From positions 149,224 through 181,864 of the forward strand of contig WTFV01000265.1 in assembly GCA_011523845.1 (NCBI GenBank): 32,641 nucleotides of DNA, written 5' to 3'. The translations under genes were made by a program, and so were the position numbers. Each line of letters begins with the position of its first letter. Position 1 is the first letter of the stretch. The notes under the pieces were generated by a model that saw nothing but the letters and a program-made list of their open reading frames with translations, was not told where the DNA came from and searched no databases. Below are positions 7,452 through 14,736 of the stretch, one piece after another. The stretch is from Acidobacteriota bacterium. GTDB taxonomy: Bacteria; Acidobacteriota; Vicinamibacteria; Vicinamibacterales; UBA8438.

Positions 7452-9122
7452 TCACTCTCCGCCGCCGCGGCGATTGTCCTCCAGCGCCTCCCACAAGGCC
7501 GCGCCTTCGGCATCCACCCCCGTGCCGGGTGAGATCACCGGGCTCAGCTCCAGGTGCCGGTCGGTCTCCGGCTCGAACACCGGCCACGGCGGCAACCCGC
7601 CGCGGTTGGGATTGCCGGTGGCGGCGAACTGCACCCAGTAGCCGCGCATCGCGGCGGAAAGATCGGTGTCGGTGTCTGTGTAGTCGCCGACCGGAGTGAG
7701 GCCGAGCGGACGCTCGCCGCCCTCCTCTCGCCGCGTCAGCGTACCGAAGACGTAGACCAGCTCCGCCGCGTGGTGCGAGCCGAGGTCGGCGCCCCAGGGC
7801 GTCGGGGGCACGTGGGTGAAGTGATAGAGCCACGTCGGCGCGCCGGCCGCCGCCTGCGACTCGGCGTGCGCGCGCACCGGCCCGGCGAAGTACAGGTCGT
7901 GGATCACCTTGTCGATGGCGGCCTGCGCGGCGTCGGGCGACGACGCGTCGTAGTGCGCGAGCATCTCGTCCGCCAGTTCCGGATAGACTGAGCGGACGTA
8001 ATCCTCGAACGCCGCGCCATCGGGGATGTCCATGTTGCGCGTCATCAGCGAGCCCTCGTTGCCGTTCAGCCCGGTGATGAGCGGGACGGCGTGCTGCCGG
8101 CCGGCGCGGTACATGGCCAGCGGGTCGTCCGGGATGACCCAGCCGTCGACGTTGGGCGCCCAGACGTTGCCGGTCCGCAGGAACGGGCTGCCGGCGTCGG
8201 CGTTCGACGCGGCGAGCACGTCGGCCGCGCTCGCGGCGCGCATCGCAGCCAGGGCCTCGTCGGTGTTGCCTGCGATCCCGAGCGCGGCGGCCACCCGGAG
8301 TCCCTGCGCCTCGGCCGACTCCCAGCCGCGCGCCGCGTCGGCCAGCGGCCGGTCCCAGCCGTTGATCCAGTTGCTCTGGGCGATGGCCCCGTGGAACAGC
8401 CCCTCCGCCTGCGGCATGAGCATCACCGACATGACCGCCCCGCCGCCGGCCGACTCCCCGAAGATCGTCACCCGGCCGGGATCGCCGCCGAACGTCGCGA
8501 TGTTGTCGCGGACCCACTCGAGGGCCGCCACCATGTCCAGCAGGCCGTAGTTCCCGGACGCGCCGTGGGGCGACTCCGCGGACAGGGCCGGGTGCGCGAG
8601 GAAGCCGAAGACGTTCAGGCGGTAGTTGATGGTGACCACCACCGCCCCGTCGGCGGCGAGCCGGGTGCCGTCGTAGATGGCGGTCGACCCGGAGCCGCCC
8701 GTGTAGCCGCCGCCGTGAATCCAGAACAGCACCGGGCGCGGGTCGCTCGTCTCGCGCGGCGCCCAGACGTTGAGGAACAGGCAGTCCTCGCCCTGGGTGA
8801 CGTTCTGCCCCCCGTTCTGAACGCAGATCGCGCCGCTCTCGGACGCGTCGCGCACCCCTTCCCAGCCGACGACCGGCTCGGGCGGCCGCCAGCGCAGATC
8901 GCCGACGGGCGGCGCGGCGTAGGGGATGCCCTTGAACGCGACGACCTCCGCGTTACCCGCGGAGACGGCGCCCCGAACGGCACCGCCGGTGACCAGGACG
9001 GGCGCATCGGGATCGAGGACGGTCTGCGCGCCGGCCGGCACCGCGCCGCCCGACACGACAACCAGCAACACAGCCGCGCGGGCCACGGCACGAACGATGG
9101 AGGTGCTCCGGATCATGGGCAT
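7452..9122 (-). CDS. Exported type-B carboxylesterase
   Basis: This 556-residue secreted esterase belongs to the carboxylesterase type B family (para-nitrobenzyl esterase/cholinesterase-like alpha/beta hydrolases), which hydrolyse carboxylic esters. It has a signal peptide (1-32, ending PAGAQ), FKGIPYAAPPVG (63-74), the family signature EDCLFLNVW (112-120), oxyanion loop HGGG (136-139), nucleophile Ser224 in GESAGG, Glu356 in GNEGS and probable His451 in SHHAAELVYVFG. The catalytic set is therefore complete. The ATG at 9122 has a GGGAG site 7 bp upstream; an ATG two codons later is the alternative. Length is normal for the family. It lies upstream of the Septu-like genes on the same strand but has no obvious functional link to them. 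Confidence 0.93.
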   Translation of the reverse strand: MPMIRSTSIVRAVARAAVLLVVVSGGAVPAGAQTVLDPDAPVLVTGGAVRGAVSAGNAEVVAFKGIPYAAPPVGDLRWRPPEPVVGWEGVRDASESGAICVQNGGQNVTQGEDCLFLNVWAPRETSDPRPVLFWIHGGGYTGGSGSTAIYDGTRLAADGAVVVTINYRLNVFGFLAHPALSAESPHGASGNYGLLDMVAALEWVRDNIATFGGDPGRVTIFGESAGGGAVMSVMLMPQAEGLFHGAIAQSNWINGWDRPLADAARGWESAEAQGLRVAAALGIAGNTDEALAAMRAASAADVLAASNADAGSPFLRTGNVWAPNVDGWVIPDDPLAMYRAGRQHAVPLITGLNGNEGSLMTRNMDIPDGAAFEDYVRSVYPELADEMLAHYDASSPDAAQAAIDKVIHDLYFAGPVRAHAESQAAAGAPTWLYHFTHVPPTPWGADLGSHHAAELVYVFGTLTRREEGGERPLGLTPVGDYTDTDTDLSAAMRGYWVQFAATGNPNRGGLPPWPVFEPETDRHLELSPVISPGTGVDAEGAALWEALEDNRRGGGE

Positions 9123-9250
9123 CTGTCGTCTCCCGTCTCGTCGCGAAGCGCAATCGGACGCCGTTGCCGCCAGGCGTCGCCAGCCCCAGACACGGCCCGC
9201 CGCATCCCGATTGCGCCGTGGGTCTGATAAGGTCCGCTTGTCCGAATGTT

Positions 9251-9336
9251 AGCCTGGAAATCGTCGCCCGCGGCTCCGATTGCCGCCCAACCGGGCCTGA
9301 CCAGGAGGTCTCCGCCGGTTCCACTGCGCAGACTCC
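9251..9336 (-). repeat. Dispersed hairpin-tail element, copy C
   Basis: Read on the minus strand, GGAGTCTGCGC (9336-9326) pairs imperfectly with GGCGGAGACCTCC (9316-9304). The tail follows: CGGTTGGGCGGCAAT, CGGAGCCGCGG and GCGACGATTTCCAGGCT. Just outside the hairpin (about 9340-9354) a second GCGACGATTTCCGGG tail fragment occurs, so this site looks like a tail-hairpin-tail arrangement. It sits in the gap between the divergent esterase and MFS genes. Confidence 0.75.
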
Positions 9337-9422
9337 GGGCCCGGAAATCGTCGCTTCGCGCGGCGGTCGGCCGCGGGCGAGAATGAGACGCGCGCAACGC
9401 GCGGTCGCGACAGCACGTTCCC

Positions 9423-10721
9423 ATGCCGAATCAGCCCGCACGCCGCTGGCACCGCGAGGTGAACCGCGAGCAGTGGAAGGCCTTCGCCGCCACCTTTCTC
9501 GCCTGGCTGCTCGACGCGTTCGACTTCACCATCCTGACGTTCATCCTGATCGACATCCAGCAGAGCTTCACCGTCGACCGCGCGCTGGCCGGCGCGCTGG
9601 GAACGGTCACGCTGATGTTCCGGCTGGTGGGCGGGCTGGGGGCGGGCATGATGGCGGACCGCTACGGGCGGAAGCTGCCCCTGATGCTGTCGATCCTCTG
9701 GTTCTCGCTGTTCGCGTTCCTGAGCGGGTTCTCGACGTCGTATGCGATGCTCTTCGCCTTCCGTGCCCTCTTCGGCATCGGGATGGGCGGCCCGTGGGCA
9801 GCCGGCATGCCCCTGGCCCTCGAGCAGTGGCCGGCGCGGCTGCGCGGGCTGGCCTCCGGGCTGCTGCAGGGCGGGTGGTTCTGGGGCTACATGCTGGCCG
9901 CCCTGACGTTCCACTACGTCTATCCCCTCTTCAGCGGCCTCCCGGATCCGCTCAGCGACGCCGCGGGCTCGACGCTCGGCTGGCGCGTGATGTTCTGGGT
10001 CGGCGTCGTGCCGGCGCTGCTCGTGCCCTGGATCCGGTCGGGGATCCGCGAGAGCCCGGTCTGGCTCGAACGCCAGCGCCACCTGCGGGAGGCAGGCGCG
10101 GCCAGCGCGGCCGAGCGCGTGTCGATCCTGCAGCTTCTCCGGCCGGACCTGCTGTGGGCCACCGTCCAGTCGTCGATCCTGATGGGCGCGTTCATGTTCT
10201 CCTACTACTCGCTCAGCTTCTGGTACCCGACGTTCCTCCGCGAGGTCGGGCGGGAACCGCTGGGCTACCTGCTGGCGTTCAATCTCGGCGCCGTCGTGGG
10301 AATGGCGCTGTGGGGACACGCCTCCGAGACGCGGCTCGGCCGTCGGGGCGCGGTCGCGGCTGCCGCGCTGACGGGGGTGGCATCGATTCCCGCCTATGTC
10401 GGCGGGGCGGGCGGCGCGACGCTGGCCATCGGCGCGATCGTGATGGGCGCCTCGGGGGGCGGAATCTGGGGCATGGCCCCGTCGTATCTCACGGAGCGGT
10501 TCCCGACGGCGGTGCGCGGCGTAGGTCCCGGCCTCTCGTACCATGTCGGCGCGGCGTTGGGGTCGCTGACGCCGTTCGTCCTCGGACGGCTGCAGGATGG
10601 CGGGATGACCACCGGCTCGGCGATGATGGTCTGCATCGCGGCGTCCGGCCTGCTCGTGGCCGCCGTCGTCTGGCTGGGACCGGAGACCCGCGGACGTCGA
10701 TTCACGGCCACCGAGGCGTGA
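9423..10721 (+). CDS. MFS transporter, sialate/lactate:H+ symporter-like (SHS family style)
   Basis: This 432-residue inner-membrane protein has about 12 hydrophobic helices and the major facilitator motif A at residues 73-84 (GAGMMADRYGRK). The first helix contains LLDAFDFTIL, and the fourth region has RALFGIGMGGPWAAG. These are characteristic of proton symporters for carboxylic acids such as the NanT and Jen1-like carriers. The substrate cannot be assigned, but a small organic acid is the best guess. The ATG at 9423 gives a short basic cytoplasmic N-terminus as usual; no clear ribosome site is seen. The upstream gap to the divergent esterase carries the copy C repeat. The gene that follows at 10840 is separated by 118 bp. 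Confidence 0.88.
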   Translation: MPNQPARRWHREVNREQWKAFAATFLAWLLDAFDFTILTFILIDIQQSFTVDRALAGALGTVTLMFRLVGGLGAGMMADRYGRKLPLMLSILWFSLFAFLSGFSTSYAMLFAFRALFGIGMGGPWAAGMPLALEQWPARLRGLASGLLQGGWFWGYMLAALTFHYVYPLFSGLPDPLSDAAGSTLGWRVMFWVGVVPALLVPWIRSGIRESPVWLERQRHLREAGAASAAERVSILQLLRPDLLWATVQSSILMGAFMFSYYSLSFWYPTFLREVGREPLGYLLAFNLGAVVGMALWGHASETRLGRRGAVAAAALTGVASIPAYVGGAGGATLAIGAIVMGASGGGIWGMAPSYLTERFPTAVRGVGPGLSYHVGAALGSLTPFVLGRLQDGGMTTGSAMMVCIAASGLLVAAVVWLGPETRGRRFTATEA

Positions 10722-10826
10722 CCTGGCGGCATCGGCTACGCCGTCCCCGGTCGGACGCGAAGAGCAGTACTATCGCGGCCGGGAGCAATCCTGCCTGGGC
10801 AAGCGAACGTCACATGGGAACTCAAC

Positions 10827-10833
10827 GGGGGAG
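10827..10833 (+). promoter_or_regulatory. Strong ribosome binding site deciding the 10840 start
   Basis: The run GGGGGAG lies six bases before the ATG at 10840. It supports this start over the internal ATG at 10978 and so places repeat copy D inside the coding sequence. Confidence 0.6.
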
Positions 10834-10839
10834 CAAGAG

Positions 10840-11724
10840 ATGTCGTATCAGCGAGGACGGGCGCGCGAGCGCCTCCGGACACCGGGAATCTGCGTCGGAG
10901 AAGCGGCGCAGCCCCCTGGAGAGGCCTGGTTGGGCGAGGAGCGGAGCCGCAAGGCGACGGTTTTCGGGCTGGGAGCGATGCTGGCCGCATCTCTCGTGGG
11001 TGGCGCGGCAACGCATCTGTTGATGTCCGACGCGGTGGAGGCGCAGGGCGCGGGAGCAGTGGTCACGGCAACGCAGGTCAACCTCGTCGACGGTGCGGGG
11101 CGGCTGCGCGGCGTGCTCGCCGGCAGCGACCCCGGAGGCCTCGCGTCGATCACGCTCTACGACCAGGCGGGTCAGGTGCGGAGCACGTTCGGCGTGGAGC
11201 CGGACGGCACCCCGATCATCCAGCTCCACGGACCCGGCGGCCAGACGCGGTTGCGCGCCACGGTGCAGGGCGACGACGCATTGATCGTCGCCGGCTCGGA
11301 AGCCGAGGGTCAGGGCTTGTTCGGCGCGGTCCGGGGCCGGCCCATCCTTACCCTGGGAGACGGCTCGCGAGTTCGCCTGCAAATGCACCTGACCGGTGAC
11401 GGACTGCCGCGGGTGGCGCTCGCCAACGGCGCCGGACAGGAGGCCGCCTCGCTGGCCGTCGGCGGCGACGACATGCCCCAACTCGCGCTCACCGCCGCAG
11501 GCCGGCGACGGGCGGTCCTGACCACGGTGGGCAACGCCACTGTCCTCAACCTGGGCGGCCCCGCCGGCACACGCCTCGTCGCCGGGGTGGCGGAGGACGG
11601 CGCCCCGAGCATCATCTTCCTGGACGGACAAGGCGCCTTCATGGCGTCGCTCGGTGACGTCGGCAACGGGCGGCTCGGCTTCGTCAACGCCGCCGGCGAG
11701 GTGAGCGACATCACCTCGCGGTGA
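10840..11724 (+). CDS. Membrane-anchored beta-repeat protein of unknown function
   Basis: I do not recognise a named family for this 294-residue protein. Residues 1-42 are basic and cytoplasmic in character. A single hydrophobic helix follows at about 43-64 (TVFGLGAMLAASLVGG then ATHLL). The rest is a series of short Gly/Asp-rich beta units of roughly 20-25 residues, such as LVDGAGRLRGVLAG, LYDQAGQVRSTFGV, IFLDGQGAFMASLGD and LGFVNAAGEVSD. They suggest a beta-solenoid or sandwich exposed in the periplasm. The start at 10840 has an excellent ribosome site. A later ATG at 10978 would give a shorter form beginning in the helix. Residues of about 16-43 are encoded by copy D of the dispersed repeat, so the N-terminal segment appears to derive from a mobile or repeated element. 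Confidence 0.75.
   Translation: MSYQRGRARERLRTPGICVGEAAQPPGEAWLGEERSRKATVFGLGAMLAASLVGGAATHLLMSDAVEAQGAGAVVTATQVNLVDGAGRLRGVLAGSDPGGLASITLYDQAGQVRSTFGVEPDGTPIIQLHGPGGQTRLRATVQGDDALIVAGSEAEGQGLFGAVRGRPILTLGDGSRVRLQMHLTGDGLPRVALANGAGQEAASLAVGGDDMPQLALTAAGRRRAVLTTVGNATVLNLGGPAGTRLVAGVAEDGAPSIIFLDGQGAFMASLGDVGNGRLGFVNAAGEVSDITSR
10885..10970 (+). repeat. Dispersed hairpin-tail element, copy D, inside a gene
   Basis: The part order matches the other copies. CTGCGTCG (10890-10897) and GCGGCGCAG (10903-10911) form the hairpin arms around GAGAA. Then come GGCCTGGTTGGGCGAGG, CGGAGCCGC and GGCGACGGTTTTCGGGCT. It is the most diverged copy in the arms and keeps an open frame through the gene at 10840. 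Confidence 0.7.
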
Positions 11725-11742
11725 GAGCAGGGGCCGAGCCTG

Positions 11743-11883
11743 TCAGGCGACGTCGCGATCGGGACTGCCGGCGAGGAAGCCGCCGAGCGAGCCACCGAGC
11801 CTGGCCATGCGCTCGTGCAAGGTCGACCAGCTCGCGATTGATCTCGTCGAAGCGCTTGCTGATGTTGAGCAACGGCCGGTCAC
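11743..11883 (-). pseudogene. Frameshifted small coiled-coil protein gene
   Basis: Two minus-strand frames each hold half of a coherent short helical protein. The first reads LLNISKRFDEINRELVD; the second reads LHERMARLGGSLGGFLAG and ends at the TGA at 11743-11745. Removing one base from the AA at 11819-11820 joins them into a continuous heptad-like sequence. Small proteins with an ERMARLEG-type tail often accompany coiled-coil membrane proteins. The start is uncertain: a GTG at 11883 overlaps the stop of the 117-residue gene (GTGA) but is in the second frame, so a further shift or a TTG start at 11872 is needed. This may be true decay or an assembly error. Confidence 0.4.
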
Positions 11884-12233
11884 TGCGATCCGCCAGCGAG
11901 GGTAGCCAGCACTCTCAGGATAGCGATGCCGAGCGCTACGCTCGTGCCGGCGACGATACCGGCGGCGGTAAGCACGACCCCGACGATCCACCGGATCAGC
12001 CGCGTCTCGGAATGGGCAATGTCGGCCCGCACCTCGGCGATCTGCGTCGAGAGGCGCTTGTCGACGTTCCCAATCTCGGTACGCAATTCAGCGAGGCCGA
12101 CCTTGAACCTGTCGGGCGTGATGTGGTCGCCGCGTTCGACGGCCTGCTGCACGACATGTGTGATCGCTGCAGCCTGGTCCGGCTTCAGACCGGTGTCGGT
12201 CAGCGTCCGTGTACTCTCGACAATGTCAAGCAT
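11880..12233 (-). CDS. Small coiled-coil protein with C-terminal membrane helix
   Basis: This 117-residue protein resembles the loose CCDC90/DUF1640-like class. Residues of about 1-35 are helical (LKPDQAAAITHVVQQAVE). Residues 40-78 form a heptad-rich coiled coil (FKVGLAELRTEIGNVDKRL, STQIAEVRADIAHSETRL). Residues 80-108 form one membrane helix (WIVGVVLTAAGIVAGTSVAL). The likely topology is a cytoplasmic coiled coil anchored by its C-terminal helix. The role is unknown; relatives are often orphan genes near integrated elements. It is divergent from the SGNH hydrolase at 12432. The gap between them (about 200 bp) presumably holds both promoters, but I cannot mark -35/-10 boxes with confidence. 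Confidence 0.68.
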   Translation of the reverse strand: MLDIVESTRTLTDTGLKPDQAAAITHVVQQAVERGDHITPDRFKVGLAELRTEIGNVDKRLSTQIAEVRADIAHSETRLIRWIVGVVLTAAGIVAGTSVALGIAILRVLATLAGGSQ

Positions 12234-12431
12234 GTGCCAGCGAGCTCGACCCTCTCGTTATGCCCTTGAGGATATCATCCACGAGCTTGGCCGTCGTGGC
12301 GGGCTGTGGCGGGCGCACCAGCCACGGCGTGCTATTCTGCGCGTCGCGGTCGGCGCCGGCTCCTGTTGGGTCGCGCCGGGAGTTCAAGTGCCGACTCCTG
12401 AAATGGATCATCGTCGATGAGAGGTCATGCC

Positions 12432-13874
12432 ATGCGATTTGCCAGCTTCCACCGCGTTTTCACCCTGCTGATCGTTCTGCTTCTCGCGGCCGGCAGCGCC
12501 GCCGCGCAATCGTCGGGCGACGGCGAACGCCCCCGCCGCATCGCCCTCTGGGGATCGTCGGTCCCCAACGGCACCGGTGACGAGCTCGCTCTCGGCGGCT
12601 ACACGGGCCGCCTGCGCGAGCTGCTCGAGCCGCGCGGGTGGGAGGTGCTGAACGTCTCGCGGGGCGGCGACAACACGATCACCATCACGCCGCGCTTCGA
12701 GCCGGAGGGCGAGCCGGATCCCGGCACGCGGTATCTGACCCCCGTCGATCCGGGCTACGTGGTCATCGCGCTGTCGCTCGGCAACGAGGGCATCATGCGC
12801 TGCCCGCCCGGACAGCCGTCGCCCCGCTGCGCCGACTCGCGCGAGGCGGCCGACGCCGTCGCGCAGCAGTTCGCCGACGGACTGCTGCGGCTGATCGCCC
12901 GCGCGCGCGAGCACGGCATCGTGCCGGTGATCGGGCTTACCTACACCCGCGGTGACTTCACCGAGGCGGAGTACGCCCACACGCGGGCGACGAACCTGCT
13001 GATCAACACGTGGGACGTGCCCAGCGTCAACCTGCTCGGGGCCATCGACGACGGCTACGGCCGCTGGGCGCGGGGCTTCTTCCCCGAGCCGATCCATCCC
13101 AACGCGGCGGGCCACACCGAGATGTTCCACGCCTTCGTGCCGACGCTGTTCGACGCGCTGGAGGCCGGCAAGCCGACGCCGACACGCTCGGGCGCGGACG
13201 GTTTCGCGCGCGTGCGCGGCCGCGGGCGGTCCCCCATGACGTTGAACGTCGACGACACCATGCGCTCGTTCGGCCTCACGTTCCAGGTGCGGGCCGAGGG
13301 CGACGGCACCATCGCCAGCATCGGCGGCCAGACGGTCGGCCACGAGGTGGACTGGGTGACGGTTCCCTTCCGCCGCGCCGAGCTCGACTTCGAGGCGATG
13401 ACGCTCACCCCGACCGGCCGCCGCTTCCAGTCCACCATCGCCATCCAGAACGGCCGCTGGGTCTACACGTCCGCCAACGGCAATGCGGCGACATCGCCGC
13501 AGCCGGGCGCCGACGGCCAGTGGCACCACGTGACGCTGACCCACCACGTGGCGCGCGGACAGACCCACTTCTACGTCGACGGACGGCTCGTGGGCACCAT
13601 CGACGAGCGGCTGCAGCCGGACCGCTTCGTGCTCGGCGGCCCCGGCCCCGACTGGTCGACCGCGGTCCCCGCCCCGGCCGACTACAAGGACTGGATGGTG
13701 CACCGGGCGGGCCTGAACGCCGACGAGGTCGGGGTGCTGCACGGCGGCGGCCTGCTGCAGTCGAGCCTGGAGCTCTACGCGCCGCTCTCCGACGACAGCT
13801 TCGAGAACCACGCCCAGAGCCTGTCGACCGTCGAGGTCGACGGCCGCGCGGTGTCGGCGACCACCGAGAACTGA
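12432..13874 (+). CDS. Exported SGNH/GDSL hydrolase with C-terminal LamG-like domain
   Basis: This 480-residue protein begins with a signal peptide (1-26, ending SAAAQ). Residues 35-245 form an SGNH esterase/lipase domain: block I LWGSSVPNG (nucleophile probably Ser43 in GSS rather than GDS), block II RGGDN (from 77), block III SLGNEG (Asn118) and block V EPIHPN (His222). The residue three before the histidine is Glu219, where most members have Asp. Residues of about 255-470 are a LamG/concanavalin-like sandwich (GQWHHVTLTHHV and FYVDGRLVGTI), suggesting carbohydrate binding. Together these suggest an extracytoplasmic deacetylase or esterase acting on a polysaccharide. I chose the ATG at 12432 over 12417 because GAGAGG lies seven bases upstream of it. 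The exact substrate is unknown. Confidence 0.88.
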   Translation: MRFASFHRVFTLLIVLLLAAGSAAAQSSGDGERPRRIALWGSSVPNGTGDELALGGYTGRLRELLEPRGWEVLNVSRGGDNTITITPRFEPEGEPDPGTRYLTPVDPGYVVIALSLGNEGIMRCPPGQPSPRCADSREAADAVAQQFADGLLRLIARAREHGIVPVIGLTYTRGDFTEAEYAHTRATNLLINTWDVPSVNLLGAIDDGYGRWARGFFPEPIHPNAAGHTEMFHAFVPTLFDALEAGKPTPTRSGADGFARVRGRGRSPMTLNVDDTMRSFGLTFQVRAEGDGTIASIGGQTVGHEVDWVTVPFRRAELDFEAMTLTPTGRRFQSTIAIQNGRWVYTSANGNAATSPQPGADGQWHHVTLTHHVARGQTHFYVDGRLVGTIDERLQPDRFVLGGPGPDWSTAVPAPADYKDWMVHRAGLNADEVGVLHGGGLLQSSLELYAPLSDDSFENHAQSLSTVEVDGRAVSATTEN

Positions 13875-13911
13875 AGCGAACTGCAAGAGCGCGACGAACT
13901 CGGGTCTGCAC

Positions 13912-13994
13912 GGTCTGCGCCGCAGAAACGGCGCAGACCCCGCGCCAGGCTTGGTTCGGCGGCCATCGGAGCCGCAGGCGACGATTGTCGGGCT
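13912..13994 (+). repeat. Dispersed hairpin-tail element, copy B
   Basis: The arms GGTCTGCGCCG (13912-13922) and CGGCGCAGACC (13929-13939) are perfectly complementary around a CAGAAA loop. The tail follows: GGCTTGGTTCGGCGGCC, ATCGGAGCCGCA and GGCGACGATTGTCGGGCT. It lies between the SGNH hydrolase stop (13874) and the dienelactone hydrolase start (14018). No T-run follows the hairpin. Confidence 0.8.
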
Positions 13995-14017
13995 GCGAGC
14001 GAGAGGAGCGCGAGACG

Positions 14018-14695
14018 ATGGGCAGGATGGTGGAGTTCGCGGCAAACGGCAGGCGCTCCGGCGGCTACCTGGCATCACCGGCGTCCGGTTCCGGTCCGGG
14101 CGTGATCGTGATCCAGGAGTGGTGGGGGCTGGTCGATCACGTCAAGGACGTCGCCGACCGCTTCGCCGGCGAAGGCTTCGTCGCGCTCGCGCCCGACATG
14201 TACCACGGGGAGACCGCCACGAGCCCCGACGACGCCGGCAAGCTGATGATGGCGCTCAACATCGAGCAGACCGAGCGCGACCTGCGGGGCGCCGTCGACT
14301 ACCTGCTGGCCCGCGACGAGGTGTCGGGCGACCGGGTCGGCACCGTCGGCTTCTGCATGGGCGGCCAGCTCTCGCTCTTCGCCGCGTGCGCCAACGCGAA
14401 GGTCGGCGCCTGCGTCGACTTCTACGGGATCCACCCGAACGTGACGCCGGATCTCGCAAGTCTCCAGGCGCCGGTCCTGGGCTTCTTCGCCGAGAAGGAC
14501 GGCTTCGTCACTCCGGAGGTGGCCCGCAAGCTGGAGTCCGACCTGCGCGCGGCCGGCAAGAAGATCGAGATCACCGTCTTCGAGGGCGCCGACCACGCCT
14601 TCTTCAACGACACCCGCGCCGAGGTGTATCACGCGGCGTACGCCGCCGAGTGCTGGACACGGATGCTCGCCTTCTATCGGCAACACCTGGGTTGA
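14018..14695 (+). CDS. Dienelactone hydrolase family protein
   Basis: This 225-residue cytoplasmic alpha/beta hydrolase is of the dienelactone hydrolase family. The founding enzyme opens dienelactone in chlorocatechol breakdown, but most homologues act on unknown esters or lactones. Diagnostic residues are Glu34 in QEWWG, nucleophile Cys113 in GFCMGG, Asp161 in EKDGFV and His193 in ADHAFFND, so the Cys-Asp-His triad is complete. Length is typical. The ATG at 14018 has AGGAG about ten bases upstream; the next ATG at 14027 is less likely. It is preceded by repeat copy B and followed closely by the WSDG-repeat gene, whose first possible ATG is only 2 bp after this stop. No aromatic-degradation genes lie nearby, so the pathway cannot be assigned. 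Confidence 0.92.
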   Translation: MGRMVEFAANGRRSGGYLASPASGSGPGVIVIQEWWGLVDHVKDVADRFAGEGFVALAPDMYHGETATSPDDAGKLMMALNIEQTERDLRGAVDYLLARDEVSGDRVGTVGFCMGGQLSLFAACANAKVGACVDFYGIHPNVTPDLASLQAPVLGFFAEKDGFVTPEVARKLESDLRAAGKKIEITVFEGADHAFFNDTRAEVYHAAYAAECWTRMLAFYRQHLG

Positions 14696-14736
14696 GGATG
14701 CTGCAAGGGTGGTACCGCCAGAGGATCGAGCATGTG

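Noticed and set aside
9249..10544. Long open frame antisense to the MFS gene
   Set aside because: Its protein is rich in Arg, Gln and Pro without domain motifs, and the MFS gene on the other strand is clear. It is a GC-rich shadow.
12226..12411. 61-codon frame ending TAKLVDDILKGITRG on the minus strand
   Set aside because: It lies in the divergent promoter region, shows no known motif and has no good ribosome site.
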